Part shown: piece by piece, positions 11,257 through 18,990 of the stretch
Layout: each line of letters opens with the position of its first letter
How positions within the stretch are numbered: the first letter of the stretch is position 1
NCBI GenBank assembly: GCA_014763545.1
Contig: JACXVD010000044.1
Coordinates: 1 to 32,455 of the forward strand
DNA: 32,455 bases
From: Sphingomonadales bacterium
GTDB taxonomy: Bacteria > Pseudomonadota > Alphaproteobacteria > Sphingomonadales > Sphingomonadaceae
Reading direction: 5' to 3'
The notes under the pieces: generated by a model
The model's database searches: none
Told to the model about the DNA's origin: nothing
The model's input: only the letters and a program-made list of their open reading frames with translations
Made by a program: the position numbers and the translations under genes

Positions 11257-11727
11257 ATGCGCTGCCCATTCTGTGCGCATGACGATAGCCAGGTAAAGGA
11301 TAGCCGCCCGACCGAGGACAACACCTCGATCCGGCGGCGGCGCCAGTGCAGCCGCTGCGGCGCTCGCTTTACCACTTTCGAACGCGTGCAATTGCGCGAA
11401 GTTCTGGTGGTGAAGTCGGGTGACCGGCGCGAATCCTTCGATCGCGGCAAGCTGGAACAGTCGGTCGCGCTCGCCTGCCGCAAGCGCGGCGTGAGCCAGG
11501 AACGGATCGACCAGCTCGTTTCGGGCATCCAGCGCCAGCTCGAAACGTCGGGCGAGAGCGAAGTGCCCTCGTCGCGTATCGGCGAACTGGTGATGGACGG
11601 CCTGCGCCAGATCGACAGCGTGGCCTATATCCGCTTCGCCAGCGTCTATCGCGACTTCAGCGAAGCCCGCGATTTCGAGGAATTTGCCAGCAATGTCCGC
11701 GATGTGGGCGATGTCGCGAAAGGCTGA
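11257..11727 (+). CDS. nrdR: Transcriptional repressor NrdR
   Basis: NrdR represses ribonucleotide reductase genes and senses ATP/dATP through its ATP-cone domain. The 156-residue protein starts with the zinc ribbon (Cys3, Cys6, Cys31, Cys34: MRCPFC and CSRCG) and the RRRRQCSRC basic patch. The ATP-cone follows from about residue 48 ([16 protein letters not shown]) to about 140 ([13 protein letters not shown]). The start at 11257 gives the family N-terminus; the frame is open further upstream, but that part overlaps the small gene. Its final bases overlap the next gene, trmJ. The glyA-nrdR neighbourhood is common in alphaproteobacteria and links C1 supply with deoxynucleotide control. Confidence 0.96.
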   Translation: MRCPFCAHDDSQVKDSRPTEDNTSIRRRRQCSRCGARFTTFERVQLREVLVVKSGDRRESFDRGKLEQSVALACRKRGVSQERIDQLVSGIQRQLETSGESEVPSSRIGELVMDGLRQIDSVAYIRFASVYRDFSEARDFEEFASNVRDVGDVAKG

Positions 11728-12436
11728 CAAACCCGTCATCGTGCTGGTGCGCCCGCAATTGGGCGAGAATATCGGCAAGGCGGCGCGCGCCATGCTCAAC
11801 TTCGGGCTCGCCGAGATGCGCCTGGTCGAGCCGCGCGACGGCTGGCCGAACCCCAGCGCCGGCCCAGCCGCATCGGGCGCCGATATCGTACTCCAGAATG
11901 CGCAGGTTTATTCGACCACAGCAGAGGCCGTGGCCGATTGTTCGCATGTCTATGCCACGACTGTGCGCAAGCGCGGGGTGACCAAGCCGGTGTACACGCC
12001 TGACAGGGCAGCGGGCGAGATCGCCGGGAATGTCGGTCGGAGCGCCATCCTGTTCGGCCCCGAACGCTCGGGGCTGGAGACAGAGGACGTGGCGCTTGCC
12101 CGCGCCATCGTCACCGTACCGATCAATCCCGAATTCGCCTCGCTAAACCTCGCGCAGGCGGTGATCCTCGTGGCCTATGAATGGTCGAAGACGCAGGCGC
12201 TCGAGATTCCGACCGAAGAGGAGCTGTTACCCCCGGCCCCGCAGGAAGATCTCGAAGGGATGATCCACCACTTCGAGCGGCTGCTCGAACCCAAGGGCTA
12301 TTTTCGTCCCGCCGCCCGGGCGGAAGCCACCCGTCGCACACTGCGCGGAATGCTGACCAAGCCGGGCTGGAACCATCTGGAAGTCCGCACCCTGCGCGGC
12401 ATCCTCTCGGCGCTGGAAAAGGAAGACCGCAAATGA
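11711..12436 (+). CDS. trmJ: tRNA/rRNA 2'-O-methyltransferase of the TrmJ (SPOUT) family
   Basis: The product (241 residues from this start) is a SPOUT-class methyltransferase, most like TrmJ, which methylates the ribose of tRNA position 32 with S-adenosylmethionine. Motif 1 is [18 protein letters not shown] with Asn20; motif 2 is [11 protein letters not shown] (about 113-123); motif 3 is the knot segment [19 protein letters not shown] (about 136-154). The C-terminal helical tail typical of TrmJ is present. The start is uncertain: ATGs at 11693, 11702 and 11711 and a TTG at 11684 are all in frame and overlap the nrdR end. 11693 has the best ribosome site (GAGGA), while 11711 best fits the family N-terminus. 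It is the last gene of the rpiB operon. Confidence 0.88.
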   Translation: MSRKADKPVIVLVRPQLGENIGKAARAMLNFGLAEMRLVEPRDGWPNPSAGPAASGADIVLQNAQVYSTTAEAVADCSHVYATTVRKRGVTKPVYTPDRAAGEIAGNVGRSAILFGPERSGLETEDVALARAIVTVPINPEFASLNLAQAVILVAYEWSKTQALEIPTEEELLPPAPQEDLEGMIHHFERLLEPKGYFRPAARAEATRRTLRGMLTKPGWNHLEVRTLRGILSALEKEDRK

Positions 12437-12455
12437 ACCGCTCGACAGGTGCCAT

Positions 12456-12467
12456 CTATCGCGATAG
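12456..12467. promoter_or_regulatory. 12-bp perfect palindrome, possible operator
   Basis: CTATCGCGATAG is a perfect palindrome in the 95-base gap between trmJ and the small secreted protein gene at 12532. It has no T run and so is unlikely to be a terminator. It may be a regulator site for the downstream gene, but chance is possible. Confidence 0.25.
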
Positions 12468-12531
12468 GTCAATGACATAGCGGGCGGCTAGGAAGTTCGA
12501 TGCCGCAAATCCCTTCTTGGAGACCTTGTTG

Positions 12532-12819
12532 ATGCGCCTTGCACCTGTTGCGTTTGTCTTTGCCGTTCTCGCCATTGTTCCTGCCCACGCGGCTGATTCC
12601 GCTAGTGCGTCGGAGCAGCAGGAGCAGAAGCAGAAGGCTGAGAAGCCAGAGAAGAAGAAGGTCGTGAAGATCTGCCGGACAGTCCAGAATACCGGTTTCC
12701 GCACGGCTGCCCGTCAGTGCAAGACCAAGGAACAATGGGATGCCATCGATTCCGGCGCAGTTGACCAGAACGATGTTGACATGAAGACAGGACGGGTTTC
12801 CGCGATGAGCGGCAGCTAG
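12532..12819 (+). CDS. Small secreted protein with conserved cysteine pair
   Basis: This 95-residue protein has a clear signal peptide (MRLAPVAFVFAVLAIVPAHA, cleavage after about residue 20). A highly charged Gln/Lys/Glu-rich linker (EQQEQKQKAEKPEKKK) follows, then a short C-terminal part with two cysteines about 15 residues apart (ICRTVQNTGFRTAARQC) and a KEQWDAID segment. I recall similar small periplasmic proteins in sphingomonads with the same Cys-TG-R-Cys-T-W pattern, but no function is known. The start at 12532 is preferred to an in-frame TTG at 12517 because GGAG lies nine bases upstream. It stands alone, with its own leader, and faces the chorismate mutase-like gene. Confidence 0.78.
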   Translation: MRLAPVAFVFAVLAIVPAHAADSASASEQQEQKQKAEKPEKKKVVKICRTVQNTGFRTAARQCKTKEQWDAIDSGAVDQNDVDMKTGRVSAMSGS

Positions 12820-12829
12820 GGCTTGCTGC

Positions 12830-12855
12830 GACGATCGAGCCTAGGCGCGATCGTC
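12830..12855. terminator. Stem-loop between converging genes
   Basis: GACGATCG (12830-12837) pairs perfectly with CGATCGTC (12848-12855), and the loop itself contains the inner palindrome GCCTAGGC. It lies between the small secreted protein gene and the end of the chorismate mutase-like gene, overlapping the latter's last codons. There is no good T run on either side, so it is a weak terminator candidate or an mRNA-end stabilising hairpin. Confidence 0.35.
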
Positions 12856-13164
12856 ATTCTTGAGGCGGTCCCACTCGATCATCTCATAGGCTATCGAAGC
12901 CTCGACGAGATGCTCCCAGATTTGTCCGATTGCCTCCGCCGGTATTCCGTTTTGTGCGGCGTGGTGAGTGGCGGCGGCGATCACCGCTGCCTTGCGCTCC
13001 TCGTCGCGCACGTGGCTGCGCTCCGGCTTGATCCGCGCGGCGGCGCGCATGTAGCCGAAACGCAAGGCAAGCAGGTCCACAAGGCGCCGGTCGAGCGCGT
13101 CGACACCGGCGCGCACATCTCGCATGTCCTCGCAGTCTTCGGGTAGCTTTACTGTATCGTCCAT
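12841..13164 (-). CDS. Chorismate mutase-like protein (AroQ/PchB fold)
   Basis: This 107-residue, all-helical protein belongs to the type II chorismate mutase superfamily, which rearranges chorismate to prephenate or, in PchB, cleaves isochorismate to salicylate. Visible family pattern: DVRAGVDALDRRLVDLLALR (helix 1, with the first active-site arginine), AAARIKPERSHVRDEERK (active-site Lys and the acidic pair), and the last helix IWEHLVEASIAYEMIEW. The RIKPE segment and the end of the last helix look somewhat closer to PchB than to P-protein mutases, so the reaction is uncertain. It is a single-domain orphan, not fused to prephenate dehydratase, and no other aromatic or siderophore genes are near. 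It is divergent from rpsD. Confidence 0.85.
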   Translation of the reverse strand: MDDTVKLPEDCEDMRDVRAGVDALDRRLVDLLALRFGYMRAAARIKPERSHVRDEERKAAVIAAATHHAAQNGIPAEAIGQIWEHLVEASIAYEMIEWDRLKNDDRA

Positions 13165-13212
13165 CAGGCGCCATTGCGTGGGATGCAGGGCAAAGTCGAG
13201 CGAGAGTTGCGC

Positions 13213-13240
13213 TTGACCTGACGGGTAATCCTGCTAATGG
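13213..13240 (+). promoter_or_regulatory. Candidate rpsD promoter
   Basis: TTGACCT (13213-13219) is followed after 13 nt by GCTAATGG (13233-13240), fitting the Caulobacter-type housekeeping consensus TTGACGS, 10-14 nt, GCTANAWC. Transcription would start near 13248, giving a leader of about 120 nt before rpsD. That leader is GC-rich and has complementary stretches (GGACGGATGGTCC), so it could hold an autoregulatory structure, but I cannot assign one. Confidence 0.55.
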
Positions 13241-13367
13241 CGCGCCTTCGCAATTGGCCCCGCACCCCGGTGAAGCGGCGGCCGCGCTGGACGGATGGTC
13301 CAGCGGTGCGGTTCCGGGTTGAAGCGCTGCCGATGTGGCGGCGATAGCAAATCGAAGGATGCGACAT

Positions 13368-13982
13368 ATGTCGAAGCGCAAAAGCGCCAAGTATAAACTC
13401 GACCGCCGGATGGGCGAAAACATCTGGGGTCGTCCGAATTCGCCGGTCAACAAGCGTTCCTACGGTCCGGGCCAGCACGGTCAGCGCCGCAAGGGCAAGA
13501 TGAGCGATTTCGGTCTGCAGCTGCGCGCCAAGCAGAAGCTCAAGGGCTATTACGGCGACGTCACCGAAAAGCAGTTCAAGCGCACCTATCAGGAAGCATC
13601 GCGCATGAAGGGCGATACCGGCCAGAACCTGATCGGCCTGCTCGAACAGCGCCTCGACATGGTCGTCTATCGCGCCAAGTTCGCGCCGACCATCTTCTCG
13701 GCCCGCCAGATCGTTTCCCACGGCCACATCTATGTGAACGGCGTGAAGTGCAACATCGCCAGCCGCCGCATCAAGGTGGGCGACGTCATCAGCCTGGGCA
13801 GCAAGGCCAAGGAAATGGCGCTGGTGATCGAAGCGCAGAGCCTGCCCGAGCGCGACATTCCCGACTATGTTTCGACCGACGGCAACGACAAGGTGACCTT
13901 CGCCCGCGTGCCGACGCTGGACGAAGTGCCCTATCCGGTCACCATGGAACCGAACCTGGTCGTCGAGTTCTACTCGCGCTGA
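13368..13982 (+). CDS. rpsD: 30S ribosomal protein S4
   Basis: S4 binds 16S rRNA early and nucleates 30S assembly. The 204-residue protein shows the alphaproteobacterial S4 pattern: [21 protein letters not shown] at the start, [18 protein letters not shown] (about 39-56), and the S4 RNA-binding domain from [16 protein letters not shown] to IYVNGVKCN (about 97-130). It ends with [12 protein letters not shown]. The start at 13368 has AAGGA about nine bases upstream. It is a single gene here, with its own promoter and terminator, rather than part of the alpha ribosomal operon. Length is normal and codon choice is typical of a highly expressed gene. Confidence 0.98.
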   Translation: MSKRKSAKYKLDRRMGENIWGRPNSPVNKRSYGPGQHGQRRKGKMSDFGLQLRAKQKLKGYYGDVTEKQFKRTYQEASRMKGDTGQNLIGLLEQRLDMVVYRAKFAPTIFSARQIVSHGHIYVNGVKCNIASRRIKVGDVISLGSKAKEMALVIEAQSLPERDIPDYVSTDGNDKVTFARVPTLDEVPYPVTMEPNLVVEFYSR

Positions 13983-14005
13983 TCCGGTAACGGACAACCA
14001 ATTGC

Positions 14006-14035
14006 AAAAGGGCGGCCCTGGTGGCCGCCCTTTTT
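14006..14035. terminator. Bidirectional intrinsic terminator after rpsD
   Basis: GGGCGGCC (14010-14017), a five-base loop and GGCCGCCC (14023-14030) form a perfect stem flanked by AAAA on the left and TTTTT on the right. It can therefore work on both strands. It sits 24 bases after the rpsD stop and just past the end of the convergent S9 peptidase gene. Confidence 0.93.
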
Positions 14036-14038
14036 ATG

Positions 14039-16039
14039 TCAGCGACCGAGCTTCGCCGCGAGGAACTGTGCCGCCTTTAGCAGCATCTGCTGCCGCGCAT
14101 TGCTGTCGCTCAGGCTGTGGTCGAGATCCTGAAACTCGACATATTCGACGGATTTTCCCGCCTTTTCCAGCCGGTCGCGCATTTCCCGTGACTGCTGAAC
14201 GTCGACGTTCTGGTCGGATGTGGCGTGGAACAACAGCACCGGGGCCTGGAAACGTTCGACGTTCGCCGCCGGGCTGCCTTCCTTAACGTGCGGCCCGTTG
14301 CCGATGAATTTATCGACGAGCGAGAAATTGGTGTAAGGCCGGGCCTCCTCGCGCAGCAGGTCGAGATCCGTCACCGGCGCGATGGCTACAACCGCTTTGT
14401 AAAGCCCGGGCTCGAGCACCTGAGATTGAAGCGCCGCGTAACCGCCGTAGGACCAGCCGACGATGGCCAGCTTGTCCGGGTTTGCGATGCCTTGGTTAAC
14501 CAACCAGCGGCCAGCATCATCGATATCCCCGATCGCCGTTTTCCATGCCTTGAAGCCGTTGCGGCCGAACCAGGCCTGGCCATAGCCACTGGATCCGCGG
14601 AAATTCGGCTGCAACACTGCATAGCCGCGCGCGGCGAAGAACTGGACCAGCCAGTCGAATCCCCATTCGTCACGCGAGCCCGGCCCACCGTGCGGCATGA
14701 CGATGGTCGGCAGCCCCTTGGCCTCCACCACTCCCGGCGGGAGGGTGAGATATCCGGGTATCTGGGTGCCATCCGCCGCCGGGAAGGTGACCGGTGTCAT
14801 CTTGCCCATCACACGGCCATCGAGCTGCGGCCGGACCGAGAGCAGCGGATTGAGTTGCTTGCTCCCCTTGTCGAAAAGGTAGATCGTCCCCGGATCCACA
14901 TCGCTTGATGCTTCGATCAGCAGCTTGCCTTCGCCTTCGCTGGCATCAATGATCCCGATCTGAGGTGTGCCCGGCAGGGCGGAAGCAAGCGCACCTGCCA
15001 GCTTGTCGAGCTGCGGATCGAAATATTTCGCCATGCGCCGCTCGGTTGCGAAGCTGCCACCGATGACGCGGCGATTGCGCCCGATGCGCAGCAGGCCGTC
15101 GACATCCACATCGTCACGGCTCATCACCAGTGTCGTGGCCCCCGAACCGTCGAGCGCCATCGTGTAGAGCGCCTGGTACCCGTCTTTTTCATCGAACCCA
15201 TAGGCCAGATTGCTCGCCGCATCGACGGCGATCGGCCTGAACCCCTTGTCGTAACCCTCGCCGACCAGAATGGTCGACAGGTCCCGCCACTTGCCGCCAT
15301 CGGCTTCGCGATAGCTGTAGTAGCGTTCGCTCCCCGTCCGGCCGAGCGTACTCAACGGTTGGCGCGCCATGATCCTGACGACGCCCTTGTCATCGGCAAT
15401 ATAGTCGATTGCATCGGGGTCGGGCGACACCTCCTTGCGCGGATTGAGGCTGTCGATGTCGACGAGGTCGACGCCTAGACCTGATTCCTTGTTCGCAGTG
15501 CGCGTACCCAGCTGGACTTCGGACAGATAGCTGCGCGTCATGAGCATCTTACCTGGTTTACCATCAACTTCGAGGGCGATGATGTCCCCGCCATCCTGCC
15601 GAATGCCCAAGGCGCGGCTGCTCCGCGTGCGGGTGAGGCTCTTGAGGTTGCGCCCGTCGGCATCGACCATGATCAGGCGGCTGAAGCCGACCAATACCCC
15701 GGCATCTTCCGCAACTGCGCTGGTGTTGCACACCAGGCGCGTTTCGCTCGCCCACTGACAATAGTCGATATCGGTATGCACATCCGAATTGGATAGGATC
15801 GCCTTCGGCGGCTGTCCGTTGGCCAGATCGACGACATAGATCGTCTCACCCGATCCGTTGACCGGCGCGATATAAGCAAGCTTGTCCCCTGACGGCGAGA
15901 GGGCGACGGCAAGGATATTCTGCCGGGCGCCGAACGCTTCAGCGTCCTGCTCCACCGTATTGGCCAATGCAGGAGAACCAAGCGCACTAGCCCCAAAGAG
16001 TACTGCAAAAAGACGTGGAGCAATCCGTTTGGAAACCAT
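14039..16039 (-). CDS. Secreted S9 family prolyl oligopeptidase-like peptidase
   Basis: This 666-residue protein is a predicted periplasmic serine peptidase of the S9 (acylaminoacyl-peptidase/DPP-like) family. A signal peptide spans residues 1-26 (KRIAPRLFAVLFGASALGSPALA). A beta-propeller-like region follows to about residue 400, then an alpha/beta-hydrolase domain with Ser530 in GWSYGGY, Asp609 in ATSDQNVD and His641 in DLDHSLSD. The HGGPGSRDEWGFDW segment is the family oxyanion region. Start 16039 has CAGGTGA at good spacing. The coding end lies three bases from the rpsD terminator. Homologues are numerous in sphingomonads; the substrate cannot be told from sequence. Confidence 0.93.
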   Translation of the reverse strand: MVSKRIAPRLFAVLFGASALGSPALANTVEQDAEAFGARQNILAVALSPSGDKLAYIAPVNGSGETIYVVDLANGQPPKAILSNSDVHTDIDYCQWASETRLVCNTSAVAEDAGVLVGFSRLIMVDADGRNLKSLTRTRSSRALGIRQDGGDIIALEVDGKPGKMLMTRSYLSEVQLGTRTANKESGLGVDLVDIDSLNPRKEVSPDPDAIDYIADDKGVVRIMARQPLSTLGRTGSERYYSYREADGGKWRDLSTILVGEGYDKGFRPIAVDAASNLAYGFDEKDGYQALYTMALDGSGATTLVMSRDDVDVDGLLRIGRNRRVIGGSFATERRMAKYFDPQLDKLAGALASALPGTPQIGIIDASEGEGKLLIEASSDVDPGTIYLFDKGSKQLNPLLSVRPQLDGRVMGKMTPVTFPAADGTQIPGYLTLPPGVVEAKGLPTIVMPHGGPGSRDEWGFDWLVQFFAARGYAVLQPNFRGSSGYGQAWFGRNGFKAWKTAIGDIDDAGRWLVNQGIANPDKLAIVGWSYGGYAALQSQVLEPGLYKAVVAIAPVTDLDLLREEARPYTNFSLVDKFIGNGPHVKEGSPAANVERFQAPVLLFHATSDQNVDVQQSREMRDRLEKAGKSVEYVEFQDLDHSLSDSNARQQMLLKAAQFLAAKLGR

Positions 16040-16041
16040 CG

Positions 16042-16067
16042 CTAATCACCTGAATTAAACTGATTAG
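16042..16067. promoter_or_regulatory. Inverted repeat over the S9 peptidase leader and ribosome site
   Basis: CTAATCA (16042-16048) and TGATTAG (16061-16067) are perfect inverted repeats with a 12-base spacer. They lie just upstream of the S9 peptidase ATG and next to its predicted -10. In the mRNA they would form a hairpin partly covering the AGGTGA ribosome site; in DNA they could be an operator. Confidence 0.4.
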
Positions 16068-16069
16068 TG

Positions 16070-16097
16070 ATGATAGATTTCTACCCGCTGAGGGCAA
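16070..16097 (-). promoter_or_regulatory. Candidate S9 peptidase promoter
   Basis: On the minus strand TTGCCC (16097-16092) and TATCAT (16075-16070) are 16 nt apart. The predicted start point is near 16062, which places the inverted repeat at 16042-16067 at the very beginning of the transcript. The spacer is also notably AT-rich for this window. Confidence 0.45.
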
Positions 16098-16114
16098 GCC
16101 GTTTGTTTCGGGAA

Positions 16115-17104
16115 CTAGGGCTTTCCGTCGCCCAGCAAATCGCCGTTGACGACCTGCCCGTAATAATCGCCCGACTTGTGGTGCGCCGCGCGAGCCTGTT
16201 CGATACTGCCGGTTTGCCGCGGGTCGCGGGGGCGCTCGTGGCTCACAACGTAGGCGGCCACGTCCCAAGCCTGCTGGTCGGTCAGGCTGTTGCCGTTGCC
16301 GAAGGGCATATTGTATTTGATGAACCCGGCAGCGTTGGAAATCTTCGCCATGCCCGCGCCCCAGTTGAAGGAGTTCGGGCCCCACAGCGGCGGGAAATCA
16401 TAACTGCCGTTAGGCAGGCGCTGCCCTTCCCCCGTCAGTTCATGGCAGCTGGCGCAGTTTTCCTCATAGACCTTCTGCCCGCGTGCCGGATCATAGCCGA
16501 GCGCGGTCTTGGGCAGGGCGAGATAACCCTGGCCCGGCATATCCGCCCCCACCTTGGCGCCGGTGGCCAGCCAGGCGAAATAGGTTTCGAGATAGCGATA
16601 GATGTCGTCACCCGGTGGGGGTGCCTTGCCCTTCACCGATGCCTGCGCGTTCATCGAGTAGGTGAAGCAGCCGGAAATCCGGTCTTCCATCGTGTTGATC
16701 TGCTCGTTCTTCGTCCGATAGGAGGGGTATTTGACCCACGCCGCCCACATCGGCGCGGCGAAGGGCTGCCTGCCTGAATCGAGATGGCAATTGCTGCATT
16801 TCAGCTTGCTGCCGGCATATTCGCCGACCTGGTTTTGCGTATCGTTGAAGATTGCCATCCCCTTGCGGATCGCATCGCCATAGGGGCCATCGGGGATGCT
16901 ATCCACGCTGGGCGGAGTGAACGCGGCTTGCTCGGGGCGGGCGGTCGGCTTGTCCGTGGGGGCTGCTGCGGGGCGCGCGCTCCATCCTGCCTGCGTCATG
17001 CCGAGATATACGAACAGTCCCAGGATCGCGAGCACGCCGCCGATCAGGAGAGCGGCAGCGCGGAAGGTACGGCGTTCGGTTCCTGCGCTTTCATTCGGAG
17101 ACAT
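16115..17104 (-). CDS. tsdA: Membrane-anchored dihaem cytochrome c, thiosulfate dehydrogenase (TsdA)-like
   Basis: The 329-residue protein has an N-terminal anchor (about 14-36, TFRAAALLIGGVLAILGLF) and two c-type haem sites, CSNCH (103-107) and CASCH (217-221). Between them Cys146 lies in RISGCFTYSMN, the position of the unusual Cys haem ligand of TsdA. KLKCSNCHLDSGRQPFAAP and the distal methionine Met266 (KYNMPFGNG) also fit TsdA, which oxidises thiosulfate to tetrathionate or works in reverse in the periplasm. The start at 17104 is chosen over a GTG at 17134; both lie inside the upstream gene, so the two are coupled. The TsdA assignment rests on motif recall; a related cytochrome with another donor is possible. 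Confidence 0.78.
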   Translation of the reverse strand: MSPNESAGTERRTFRAAALLIGGVLAILGLFVYLGMTQAGWSARPAAAPTDKPTARPEQAAFTPPSVDSIPDGPYGDAIRKGMAIFNDTQNQVGEYAGSKLKCSNCHLDSGRQPFAAPMWAAWVKYPSYRTKNEQINTMEDRISGCFTYSMNAQASVKGKAPPPGDDIYRYLETYFAWLATGAKVGADMPGQGYLALPKTALGYDPARGQKVYEENCASCHELTGEGQRLPNGSYDFPPLWGPNSFNWGAGMAKISNAAGFIKYNMPFGNGNSLTDQQAWDVAAYVVSHERPRDPRQTGSIEQARAAHHKSGDYYGQVVNGDLLGDGKP

Positions 17105-17768
17105 AGGCGAAGGCGTATCCTCGTTCCTGTGCACGGTTTACTGCGACGATGCCTGCAGGGACCATAACGCCCCCGGGGACCAGCTGTTCCTTCAGCTCCT
17201 GCTCGATGGCGCCGGCATCGCCATCGCTATTCTTCGCGATGGCCTGGGCGACGAAATGGGTTGCGGCACCGCAGATGGCGAACAGCGCACCCTTCTCATG
17301 CAGCGAGGTCAGATTGGCCGTGTCGTCGTCATCCGAGGGGGTCAGCAGCGGGTTGCGGCTTTCCGCGATCTTCGCGAGCTCCTCGTCGAGCTTCATCACC
17401 TTGGCGAACAATTTGCCGTGCTTGGACCAGATTGCGTCGGAATAGCCATAGGGCGTGCACAGGTGCCGCAGGACGACAATCACCCCCAGCTTGTCCGGTT
17501 CCAAACCATATCCCAGCTTGTTCATCCGGTAATAATTGTCGGCATAGCCAAGCAGCGACCCCGCTGCCTCTGTCGCCGTCGCATCGAGAATGAAGCGGTG
17601 GCGCGTGCCGGGGATTTCCATCCACGCGTCTTGCTCTTCCATCGCCGGTTTCCACGTGCCGCCCGTGTCAGCTTCCTGCGCTCGCGCGGTTCCGGCGACC
17701 AGTCCGGCCCCGGCGATCAGAGCGCCCGCGCCAATCAGGCCGCGGCGATCGGTTGAAGGTGACGACAT
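17091..17768 (-). CDS. Tat-exported DsrE-like protein paired with the cytochrome
   Basis: This 225-residue protein starts with a Tat-type signal (TDRRGLIGAGA, Arg8-Arg9, cleavage near ARA 30). The mature part reads like an alpha/beta DsrE/DsrF-type fold: strand RHRFILDA, strand KLGVIVVLRH followed by Cys104 (HLCTPYGYS), a helix-rich segment, then KGALFAICGAATHF with Cys166, and finally VMVPAGIVAVNRAQERGYAFAYV. The Cys166 pattern and the ending resemble periplasmic DsrE-superfamily proteins, but the match is from memory and not certain. The start at 17768 has GGGAGGG seven bases upstream. Its last 14 bases overlap the TsdA-like gene, so the two are made together. A role in carrying or binding sulfur for the cytochrome is an inference. 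Confidence 0.72.
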   Translation of the reverse strand: MSSPSTDRRGLIGAGALIAGAGLVAGTARAQEADTGGTWKPAMEEQDAWMEIPGTRHRFILDATATEAAGSLLGYADNYYRMNKLGYGLEPDKLGVIVVLRHLCTPYGYSDAIWSKHGKLFAKVMKLDEELAKIAESRNPLLTPSDDDDTANLTSLHEKGALFAICGAATHFVAQAIAKNSDGDAGAIEQELKEQLVPGGVMVPAGIVAVNRAQERGYAFAYVSE

Positions 17769-17846
17769 CGGCTTACCCTCCCAGCAATTGTCCGCCGCCA
17801 GCATAACGCGGGCGGGCGAGGCCGCCAGTGCTATTGTGCGCCAGCC

Positions 17847-18971
17847 TTACGCCCCGAGATATTTGCGCCGGAAATCTGCCGCAAAAGTGGTGAAGCGCCC
17901 TTCCCCGATCGCATCGCGCATGGCCTGCATCAGCTGCTGGTAGAAACCGATGTTGTGCTCGGTCATCAGCATGGCACCGAGGATTTCGCCCGCCTTGATC
18001 AGGTGGTGGATATAGGCGCGCGAATAGGTGCTGCAGGTCGGGCATGTGCACCGTTCGTCCAGCGGGCCGGTATCCTCGGCGAAGCGGGCGTTGCGGAGAT
18101 TGATCGGGCCGTTCCAGGTGAATGCCTGCCCGTTGCGGCCCGAACGGCTGGGCAGCACGCAGTCGAACATATCGACTCCGCGCTCCACCGCGCCGACGAG
18201 GTCGTCTGGCTTGCCCACCCCCATCAGATAGCGCGGACGGTCGTCGGGCAGCTGGCCCGGTGCGAAATCGAGCGTGGCGAACATCGCCTCCTGCCCCTCG
18301 CCGACGGCCAGGCCGCCGATCGCGTAACCGTCGAAGCCGATCTCGCTCAGCGCCTGGGCGGATTGGAGCCGCAGCCCTTCGTCCAGCGCGCCCTGCTGGA
18401 TGCCGAACAGGGCGGCACCGGCGGCATGCTCGCCGCCGCTGTCGAACCCGTCGCGGCTGCGTTTGGCCCAGCGCATGGACATCTCCATGCTGCGCGCGAT
18501 CACGTCGCGGGGCTGGTCGGCGCGCGGACATTCGTCGAACGCCATCACGATGTCGCTGCCCAGCAAGCGCTGGATTTCCATAGAGCGTTCCGGGGTCAGC
18601 ATGTGCTGCGACCCGTCGATATGGCTGCGGAAAGACACGCCCTCTTCGGTGATCTTGCGCAGGTCCGACAGGCTCATCACCTGATAACCGCCGCTGTCGG
18701 TCAGGATCGGGCGATCCCAGTTCATGAACTTGTGCAAGCCGCCGAGCCGCGCGACGCGCTCAGCGCCGGGGCGCAGCATCAGGTGGTAGGTGTTGCCCAG
18801 GATGATATCCGCCCCGGCGGCGCGCACCGCCTCTGGCTTCATCGCCTTGACGGTGGCGGCGGTGCCCACGGGCATAAAAGCGGGCGTGCGGATTTCGCCG
18901 CGACGCATCTGGATCGTGCCGCTGCGCGCCTTGCCGTCGCGCGCGTGGATAGTGAAATCGAAACGGGTCAT
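17847..18971 (-). CDS. tgt: Queuine tRNA-ribosyltransferase
   Basis: Tgt exchanges guanine 34 of Asn, Asp, His and Tyr tRNAs for preQ1, an intermediate of queuosine. The 374-residue protein has the catalytic base Asp92 in [16 protein letters not shown] (189-194), the nucleophile Asp270 in [15 protein letters not shown], and the zinc site Cys308, Cys310, Cys313 and His339 (CTCPTC). Start 18971 gives [13 protein letters not shown], the family N-terminus; the open frame upstream to 19031 is not supported. It lies 19 bases downstream of the ABC permease on the same strand and could be co-transcribed with it. queA, the next enzyme of the pathway, is about 5.7 kb away. Confidence 0.97.
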   Translation of the reverse strand: MTRFDFTIHARDGKARSGTIQMRRGEIRTPAFMPVGTAATVKAMKPEAVRAAGADIILGNTYHLMLRPGAERVARLGGLHKFMNWDRPILTDSGGYQVMSLSDLRKITEEGVSFRSHIDGSQHMLTPERSMEIQRLLGSDIVMAFDECPRADQPRDVIARSMEMSMRWAKRSRDGFDSGGEHAAGAALFGIQQGALDEGLRLQSAQALSEIGFDGYAIGGLAVGEGQEAMFATLDFAPGQLPDDRPRYLMGVGKPDDLVGAVERGVDMFDCVLPSRSGRNGQAFTWNGPINLRNARFAEDTGPLDERCTCPTCSTYSRAYIHHLIKAGEILGAMLMTEHNIGFYQQLMQAMRDAIGEGRFTTFAADFRRKYLGA

Positions 18972-18990
18972 CGCGACCCCCGCTAGGCGT

